Positions 57,145 to 64,000 of a DNA stretch of 64,000 nt are shown here, piece by piece. The translations under genes and the position numbers were made by a program. Each line of letters begins with the position of its first letter. Within the stretch, counting starts at the first letter, position 1. Source of the stretch: Candolleomyces eurysporus (Eukaryota > Basidiomycota > Agaricomycetes > Agaricales > Psathyrellaceae). The notes under the pieces were generated by a model that saw only the letters and a program-made list of their open reading frames with translations, was not told the DNA's origin and did not search any database. The stretch is taken from NCBI GenBank assembly GCA_027579435.1, contig JANBPK010000773.1, positions 124,001 to 188,000 of the forward strand, in the 5' to 3' direction.

Positions 57145-59828
57145 ATGGCCACCTCTCCCAGATACGAAAAGCTCGACCTCGACCCTGGCACCGTTCCCAC
57201 TAGGAAGCGGCGAACGTCAGGCTGCAAATGCATGCTGTTTGCCGTTGGCATTCTCATCTCACTCCTCGTCTCAATCGGCATAGCCAAATTCGTGTCCAGC
57301 ATATTTTATGGCATCCGAGAGCCACACAGCTTTCTGTACGAGAACAAGACTTTGGCGGAGGTCAAGAACATGTCGACCGTCGTGCGCCCACTGGTGGATA
57401 GGGATCAGAAGTTCGATATCGTCGCGACTGTCTGGGTTCGGACGCTTGACCCTCTGGACAACGCATCTGAGCAGTACGATTGGATGCACGGAGAAGATCA
57501 TATCTTCTCAGATACCGTGTTTCATGGAGTGACACTCATGGATGAGCACATCCACACAAAGGTTAACTTGTCCATCCCGCTTGAAACCTTGTAAGTTTGC
57601 TCCATCATGATTCTCTACCTGCTGGATCGCTGACATTGCTGTTAGCTCCAAGGCTGAAACTTTGGAAAACTTCGATATCAGGGCAACCTTCAAACTGGTT
57701 CCTCGATCCCCCTCCCTGCTCGACCATATCACGAATTTCACGAGCTGGGTTCCCGCAACAGTCGTACTGCCCGATACCAGCCCAGAGGGCCGTGCTCGAA
57801 AACTGAAGGGTAATCTCTCCCCTCCAGAAACACTTGAGGATCTGCAAAACGCCGCTCTTGAGTCCTTCGCCATTTCTGCACCCCTGATTGACCTCCATCC
57901 AATCAAGAGCGCCTGTGGAAGGGAGACTGAAGAAGAGGAAGATGAGGACGCTGGACCAGCGCTCGGACCGGCGGCACTTGCAACATCGACGAAGGGAAAG
58001 CCGCCTTTAAAGGTTCATCCTTACGTCGTCACAAGGTACGTTTNCCCCCCTGGCTGATCCTTTCGACCTTGTCGCCGACTCGACCTTTCTTCTTTGTATA
58101 GAACAGACCTCCGAGTCGTGAGGATGGACAAGATCTACAACAAAAAGGCTTACGATGCACACCTCAAACAAGTCCGTCGGAATGATGTACGCAACCCCCT
58201 CCTTGACCCCGGGAGAACGTTATGCTAACGAAAACACGTCTTTCTATAGGCTATCAACGGCTGCACTCGAGCAGAAGGCGATTTGAGAGACGGGAGGAGA
58301 TGTTCCCGTCGATTTCTTACCCGAGCAAACTGTGAAACACGGATTGAACTAGAAATCCTCGACGAGAAGACAAGCACATCTCAAAAGCAAGTAGCTTATG
58401 CCCCTTTCCTCTCCGTGAATAGCCGCTCCTGGGGCCCTTTGGTACGTTCAGTATATTATCAGAGTGTCTTGTCACAACTCATCAGCTCCGTCGCCCGGCA
58501 TTTTAGGACGTCATCCCGATGCCGGTTGATCGAGAACATTGTCCTGAGGGATCTGTTCCAGGTTTGTCCCATTCCACGCTCTGCATCTTCGTTTCCTGTC
58601 TTTGATTGATCGTCCACTCGTTTTCTAGGAACTCCCCAATTTATGCAAGTAACGTGGAATCTGGCGTATTCAGGCAGCACAGCAGAAAAACTGCTTCTAG
58701 CTGAAGTCCTAAGTGCTGGAAGCAGGTACAACACAACGGATACCGAGTTCAAGAAGCTTAAAGCTCAACAAAATATAGAGAACATGCGTCAGTGATTTTC
58801 TCTTCTTATCTCTCTCGATCTCTGAATGATCTGTCCTGACCGACAAACACGAACTCACCAGAAAGACTCCACGGCCATAAGCATTCAATCGACAACCGCA
58901 TCGGGAGAATGCTCATCTTCGATGCGATTGCGTACGTCCTCGTCTCACGACATCGTTCAGCCCCTAAAGAGTAACTAATGAACTTTCTCTACAGGGTGAT
59001 CCTCAACTTCATTCGCCTCAATTTGCAGTTCCACTACTGGTACACCCGCTCAACGACGGTTGGAATCAGCATCATTGGGTCCTCACTCACAGCCTTATCC
59101 TTCTCTCTCCTCTTTGCACTTGACCTCTGGTATCAGAAAGCGTTTAGGCAGGGTACACCACTGCTTTCGTCTTTATTCACGCTTGTGACGGCGGTGTATT
59201 GGTTCCTGTTGACTCCAAGTGTCATCTTACGCGCGGTGTTGAGGCTAGAAGGTACCGATGCGTTCCCATACGTGGCGTTGGTCCCAGCGTCGCATTTAGA
59301 GAGGGCCAGTGCGAGGTTGGAGACGAAGGGGAGGAAGCGGTGGATTATTGGGGTACGTTTCCATCGAGCGTTACTTTCGCCATGGCAGTCCTGACCCTTA
59401 AAAATCAATAACAGATCCTCGTCGGGGTATTCAGCCTCTACTTCATCGACACTCTGCGCGACCTCCCTCTCATCTCCCGGATCGGTCCAACCCCCGACCC
59501 AGACCCAGCTGAACTCGTCACTCCGAATGCAGTCAAGAATTACTTCGTCAACCCACTCTCCCTTTGCGGTACTATCTTCCAAGTAATATTGAATTACAGA
59601 TCCAAGACCTTCGCAGGCGGGTACAAGTTGGCCGCTTGGATGCATGTGGTGTCGCATCTCATTAGTTTGGTCCCGTATATTCCGTGGCTGGCGTGGAGAG
59701 CTGGAGGGATTAGGCCTCCTATTTCGCTTGGAGCTGCGCTGACTACGGGGTCGATTATCGTATTTGCGGTGCAAGGCGTACTTTACAAAAGGGTTGAGCA
59801 GGATATCGAGGATAAGGATACGAGTTGA
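57145..59828 (+). CDS. polytopic membrane protein, J family copy 4 (reference model)
   Basis: Exons 57145-57590, 57646-58035, 58102-58186, 58250-58441, 58507-58561, 58629-58787, 58862-58931, 58995-59352 and 59415-59828 sum to 2169 bases, 722 residues. All introns are GT-AG. TM1 near 28-50; soluble domain about 55-440 with 'FLYENKTLAEVKNMSTVVRP', 'HIFSDTVFHGVTLMDEHIH', an acidic Glu-rich loop near 260, and 'NCETRIELEILDEKTS'; TM block from about 455 ('YWYTRSTTVGISIIGSSL', 'FALDLWYQKAF', 'GRKRWIIG', 'SLCGTIFQVILNYRSKTFAG', 'YIPWLAWRAGG'); acidic tail. An N at 58044 lies in intron 2 before six Cs. Recognisable only as a mushroom family without known function. Convergent with NACHT sequence and, beyond it, N3. 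Confidence 0.85.
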
Positions 59829-59894
59829 AAGGAGATGACTGTTCGTGTATACTAGTATTTTGGATATTAACTATTCTGTAACTCGACCTCTCCA

Positions 59895-60150
59895 TACACG
59901 ATGTGTGCAGTACTTGTCCTGACGAACGAGCGTGAACACGTTCCCTGCCAGTACTGCTCCAGCACCAGACACCAGCTCCACCTACAAAACGTCCTACTCG
60001 AGCTCCTCTTACAGCTTCTCTTCACAAGTCGAAGCTTCTTCAAAGCTTGAACAATCGAATCCAAGTGGACGATATCCAACATCTCTTCCACGGCCTGGGA
60101 CGAAGCATATTTCAAACTTCCCCCTCAGATAGGTTGCCGAAAACAGAGAT
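59895..60150 (-). pseudogene. NACHT gene relict (last part)
   Basis: Minus strand contains 'GFDSIVQALKKLRL' and, near the end, 'LVRQDKYCTHR', matching N2 'GFDNFIQALRNRL' and the 'LVRQDD' end plus its conserved 3' flank. Frames broken. It starts about 70 bases after the J4 stop. Confidence 0.7.
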
Positions 60151-60548
60151 CGCCGCATCCTTCTATTAGTTGATGGCTTCGAGGCAAGCCAGAGCCAGTT
60201 CAAATTTCGTCCAAAATAACCGCCTCGGTGGCCTCGAGCGTTGGCCAGTTGCTGAAGAGCTGCTGCGCATGTGTTCTCGAGCCACGTCGGACGTGGTGTA
60301 CAAAAGCTGACATTTTAGTGCAATAGATAGCTACCAATCGAAAGGAGGTAGACTTACACTTGTGACGCCTCCTTCAACGCGTTTCCAAACGACTCAATCA
60401 TTACGGCATCTTCATTTGCAAGGCGAATAAAGAAGTAAGAGCGAAGTCTCACAAAATACGAGCTGGGGTTTTTTTATCTACTGTAAGAGCTCTTTGAATA
60501 GACGAACACATTCCCAGACGCTAATATCGGACTCCATGACATAATTTC
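60151..60548. other. intergenic region between NACHT relict and N3
   Basis: No gene seen. It contains 'ctcgagccacgt', like the region upstream of MYND-like gene C, but no extended match. Confidence 0.35.
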
Positions 60549-62680
60549 TCACTTGATGCTCTGATAGCGTGAAACGAGCTTGAACATGCTCTCGACCAAG
60601 GATAGACCTTCCCCTCCTCTTGCCGAGCAAACCACGCCCTGCTCAAGTTGCTCGTAGAGCTCCCTCTGTTCCAGTCGAAGCCTCCTGAAAGCCTGAACAG
60701 CAATTCCGAATCCGGGTGGGCGGTTTTCATACATTTGCGCCATATAAATGGCTACGAATGCCGGCAACGCGTCAGGACGAAGGAGATGCTGGTGATTCTT
60801 GCTGAAATAATCTGGGTCTAAAACGTGCAATAAAGCGCCCTCGATTGAAGATCGAAGATGTAAAACCGCGTCCTCGGCGAGTGGTGTGCGAATGGATCAT
60901 GAAAATCTCTTGCCGTCAACGATGAGGTTCGCGGTGGGATGATACAGATCCTCGAGGCAGAGCCTCAAACTTGATGGGGATTGGGAGTTAGAGCTGAGTT
61001 CCTGAATGAAACAGGCTGTGAGGTTGACCGAAAGCAGCGCAGTGGGCTCCGACGAATTTTCAGGCTCGTTGGAGGGTTTCCATTCGAGCCAAAGATATGC
61101 CCATTTGGACAGTGCGAATTTGAGGTGTTCTTCATCAAGCCGACCGTTCAAGTTGATGGAAGATAGTGACTTCAAACATCCCATCAATAACCTTCTGACC
61201 CCCTTCTGGACATCGATCGTGACGCCCGGCAAGAGTCGAGGATGCTTCCTCAAAAACTCGTGAAAGGAAGAATGATAGAAGAACTCTGGTTCATGGTTCG
61301 GCCTGCCGTCCTGGTCATTTACCAGACGAATCACCGCGTGGAGAGATCGAATGGCCTTTATACCACGGCCAGTCATTCGACAGGATATGCGGTCGAGGAC
61401 GTCGAGGGCGCGATGCACACCAACATGTCTTTCAAAAACGTCAGGAGGTGCCAAAATGTCTTCAAGCACTTCAACCATGGCATTCCTGTTTCCCAGAGGA
61501 CATGACCGAATGATTTGTCGGTAGAGCTCGTGAAGGGAGGAGAAAGACGACGAGTGTGAAAGGTCTGGAGTCAAATGGGGATGCCATTCGAGAAGATCTT
61601 GTAGTCTTTGACGTGGGTCTTCGTATGGAATGCCGATGTGACGAATGGCAGTGGCGGCATAGAGAATGTGGCTGTCTGTTCTCCTTATCAAGCGTTGTAC
61701 TAGATTTTCCCCGGGCCACACCTCATCTTTGTCATCTGGCTGGGGGTCCAAGCTCTCTGCTATTCGAGCTAGTTCATTCCTGACAAATGTTTCCACGTCC
61801 TTCATATGGTCCCCGACTTTGTAGAGATCTAACATCTCCGTTCCAGCTTGAAACGATCCGGATTCTATGTGTTGTTTGATCCACGGTTCTGGCCTACTGA
61901 AGATGAGGAAGCAGAGGGGAAGTTGGTGGGATCGGAGGGTGAGTATGAGATCAAGGACGCGGATTTGTGCGTGTTCTTGGTCCTCCGCATAATGCTTCTC
62001 GACGCGCGACTCCTGATCAGAGTTGATGCACTCGTCGAGTCCGTCGATGACAATCAGTCGATGCGGTATGTCGTCTAGCTCTCCCAAAGATTTGAAGGGT
62101 TCGACGATGAGCTTCGTGAGCTGAGCTTCTAGCGCCTTGTTGAGAACCATGGGATTTCGCTTCACCGCAGTCTCGATGAGAGGAGTGAGCTCCGGGATGG
62201 ACATGGCGAGCTGATACGCCAACGTGATGATGAAGCGCGCGGGACTGTTGCGCTCTGGAGATGTCCTCCAGAAGAAGAACGTTGCTCCGACGGGGTTGAA
62301 CTTCAGGTCTATCCGACTCTCCAGTTTTTTTGAAACAGTCCCCGCAACGGCAGTCTTGCCGTAGCCTGCTGGGGCGTAGACCCACATGATCTTCTTCTTT
62401 GGCGGGATTTCGAAGCCGTACCACCCTTCAATCCGGCCTATGACTGCCTCGCAAGTGCCTGGGTGACACAAAGGTGGCGGATACCGTTCTTCGGAGTCGT
62501 GCATGGCACTGGAGGCCGAGTGTTTGTGCAAATATTGTAGGGCTAGACCATGAGGATCTCAATCCAATCCCTAAGCTATACCACATTTGTTTACTGACCA
62601 TTTCCCTCGGAAAGGTACGTGTTGAACGTTGGGTTTGCTACGAAATGTTTGGCGTTCTTGAAATACGAGATGCCGGACAT
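60549..62680 (-). pseudogene. NACHT-domain NTPase N3, with in-frame TGA
   Basis: Two exons: 62680-62599 and 62542-60549 (intron GTCAGT to TAG). First exon peptide 'YFKNAKHFVANPTFNTYL' matches N2. Walker A 'APAGYGKT', Walker B 'LIVIDGLDE' and 'LIFSRPEPW' intact. A TGA at 60899-60897 (codon 576) stops the frame; the same frame continues open for another 115 codons with clear homology ('HLRSSIEGALLHVLDPDYF', 'ENRPPGFGIAVQAFRRLRLE') to a normal stop at 60549. So either the C-terminal 115 residues are lost, or the base is a sequencing error, or stop readthrough occurs. Everything else looks functional. I class it as pseudogene only because of this one codon. Confidence 0.75.
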
Positions 62681-63069
62681 GGCGGTGGTGCGTGGAAGAG
62701 ATCAAGGTCAATGAAATCAAGCGCCCCATCATTCACAGCAATTTCACTGCCTCGCGTGAACTTACCACTATCCTTTTATATCCTGTATCTCTCATCTAGG
62801 ACGCGCTCGGGCCTTCCTTTCACTTAGCGATATCAGCATAATTTACTCTGTATGAGCCAATTACATACCCTAATTTCGAGATACCACGGAAACCGGATGT
62901 CCAACTTACTCGTGAACAAGTACAAAATGATCGAAAGAATGGTGTAAATGATCAAAATAGAACAAACTCGAGGATAAGTCCTTGAAGAAGCAAGCCAGGT
63001 ATAAAAAGAAAGCAACCTGGGTGAATATTTGACGCCCGGCACTGTCGACCCAGCAGGCCCACTCCAAAT
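62681..63069. other. upstream region of N3
   Basis: A TATCC/TATA-rich stretch near 62.77 kb. Open frames on the minus strand near 62.83-63.27 kb show no family and overlap a J relict, so I do not call a gene. Confidence 0.35.
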
Positions 63070-63190
63070 CAGCCATACGCCAGTACAAGTTGCCTGCTTG
63101 CATGCTTTGATCTGATGGTGTACGTTCCCCAGCTGGCGTGGCGATGGTGCTTGGGCTATTAAGTGAGTTCGCAGTGCAAGCGGGTTTTCA
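63070..63190 (+). pseudogene. J-family relict (last exon fragment)
   Basis: Plus strand 'acaagttgcctgcttgcatgc' matches J4 near 59.62 kb. 'gttccccagctggcgtggcg' matches 'attccgtggctggcgtggag', and 'tcgcagtgcaagcggg' matches the last TM ('FAVQ'). Intervening bases are deleted. It precedes, tail to tail, the NACHT gene N4. Confidence 0.7.
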
Positions 63191-63311
63191 ACTTCAAGGA
63201 GGCTCCGCAGGATTAGAAAGATATTTAGGTGGGAATGCAACTGAATGTAGACCGAGTTCATTTCCATTCATTTTTGATGCTCATATCGAGTGCTTAAACA
63301 TGTCTACCCTA

Positions 63312-64000
63312 CTACTGATCGTCTTGACGAACGAGCTTTAACACATTCTCGACACGCAAGCGATGGTTACCATCAATTAGCCAATACAAAACATCCTGCT
63401 CCAATCGCTCGTATAAATCCGCCTGCTCGAGCCGAAGCGTCTTCAAAGCTTGGAGAACCTTGTTGAATGCGTGAGGACAATGCTGGTATATTTCTTCCAG
63501 AAAGGTACCCAAGGCGAGTCCCATCAAATTTCCTGATGCAGGTGAGGTACGGCCCTCACGGTCGACAGAATAACGGGCTGGATCCAAGAGAAGAAGAAAT
63601 GCTTCTTCCACCTGAGATTGAACATATGAAATGGTCCGGCCCACGAGCGGTTCGTCGGCGAAATATGGTTTGCGCTGAAGAATGATGTTGTTGAGGGGAT
63701 GGTACGCTCGACTGCAGCTGGGTAAACTTGTTCCGTAGTGGTGCGATGACTGTAAGTCAGTTTGAACGCACTCTTGGACGAAACAGGCCTTGAGGTCCAG
63801 CGCAAGCATCGCCCTGAGCTGAGATAAATATTCAGCTTCGTCGGATGGGATCCATCTATTCCAGAGCGTTGCCCAGCTGGACAAAACGAATGGAGAGTGT
63901 TCTTCGTCAACCTTGCTGTCTAAAGCGATGGAAGACAGTGAGTCGAAACATCCCAGCAGTAATCTTCTGGTCCCTTGCTGAACACCAACCGTAAACTCTA
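63312..64000 (-). CDS. NACHT-domain NTPase N4, C-terminal part (continues beyond window)
   Basis: Open without stop from the window edge to a TAA/TGA-type end at 63312, about 229 codons. Matches N1-N3 C-terminal segments in order: 'GVQQGTRRLLLGCFDSLSSI', 'WATLWNRWIPSDEAE', 'LRAMLALDLKACFVQE', 'AYHPLNNIIL', 'FNKVLQALKTLRLEQADLYE', 'VLKLVRQDDQ'. The NTPase domain must lie to the right of position 64000. Divergence from N3 is high, so it is not a recent copy. The end is about 120 bases from the J relict. Confidence 0.85.
   Translation of the reverse strand, partial: EFTVGVQQGTRRLLLGCFDSLSSIALDSKVDEEHSPFVLSSWATLWNRWIPSDEAEYLSQLRAMLALDLKACFVQECVQTDLQSSHHYGTSLPSCSRAYHPLNNIILQRKPYFADEPLVGRTISYVQSQVEEAFLLLLDPARYSVDREGRTSPASGNLMGLALGTFLEEIYQHCPHAFNKVLQALKTLRLEQADLYERLEQDVLYWLIDGNHRLRVENVLKLVRQDDQ

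Noticed and set aside
62833..63267. Minus-strand open frame of 144 codons
   Set aside because: No family resemblance. It overlaps a J relict on the plus strand and N3/N4 flanks; probably chance.
1..64000. Transposons, CRISPR arrays, telomere or centromere repeats
   Set aside because: I found no transposase, reverse transcriptase, long terminal repeats or regular spacer arrays. The repeats seen are gene duplicates, relicts, one minisatellite and short dispersed segments.

Overview
The window looks like nuclear DNA of a mushroom-type basidiomycete (Agaricomycetes). Genes are split by many short GT-AG introns, mostly about 45-65 bases. Single-copy housekeeping genes sit among tandemly expanded families typical of this group: NACHT NTPases, F-box proteins, MYND-finger proteins and a polytopic membrane family. 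I reconstructed exons by hand from splice sites, reading-frame continuity and comparison between paralogues. Many ORF ends that look like starts are GTG or TTG codons, so I moved starts to ATG where I could.

Left part (1-25.6 kb): an F-box/LRR gene (2.1-4.0 kb), the protein farnesyltransferase beta subunit (4.9-6.7 kb, five exons, zinc ligands intact), two tandem MYND-like genes (7.2-11.9 kb) with a third copy at 18.9-21.0 kb, three F-box proteins between them (12.2-18.7 kb, the last two recent duplicates), a one-TM coiled-coil protein (21.6-22.9 kb) and the mitochondrial protease OMA1 (24.0-25.5 kb).

Middle (25.6-49.2 kb): NACHT genes N1 (27.4-29.5 kb) and N2 (34.0-36.2 kb), a fuller paralogue of the one-TM coiled-coil protein (30.4-32.0 kb), a seven-TM GPCR (37.4-39.0 kb), the first copy of a polytopic membrane family here called J (J1, 39.9-42.6 kb), a HAL2/MET22-type bisphosphate nucleotidase (44.1-45.3 kb), an F-box/LRR gene (45.9-47.5 kb) and SEC13 (47.9-49.2 kb).

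Right part (49.2-64 kb): tandem J2, J3 and J4 on the plus strand. Each is followed about 80-100 bases later by the 3' end of a minus-strand NACHT gene or relict. After these come NACHT gene N3, with an in-frame TGA, and NACHT gene N4, which runs off the window. The same tail-to-tail arrangement occurs on the left with the strands reversed (N2 with a J relict; a NACHT relict with J1). The repeated unit is therefore a convergent NACHT/J pair, present at least six times and partly decayed. This is the most interesting structure here. NACHT proteins are known in fungi as NLR-like non-self sensors. That J works with them is my inference.

Sequence quality: outside 11.4-18.0 kb and the first 200 bases, every lone N I found stands directly before a homopolymer of six or more bases. 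In all three coding cases (8697, 41891, 47030), removing that one position restores the frame. I treat these as assembly artefacts, not mutations. The 11.4-18.0 kb stretch has many scattered Ns, so details there are less certain.
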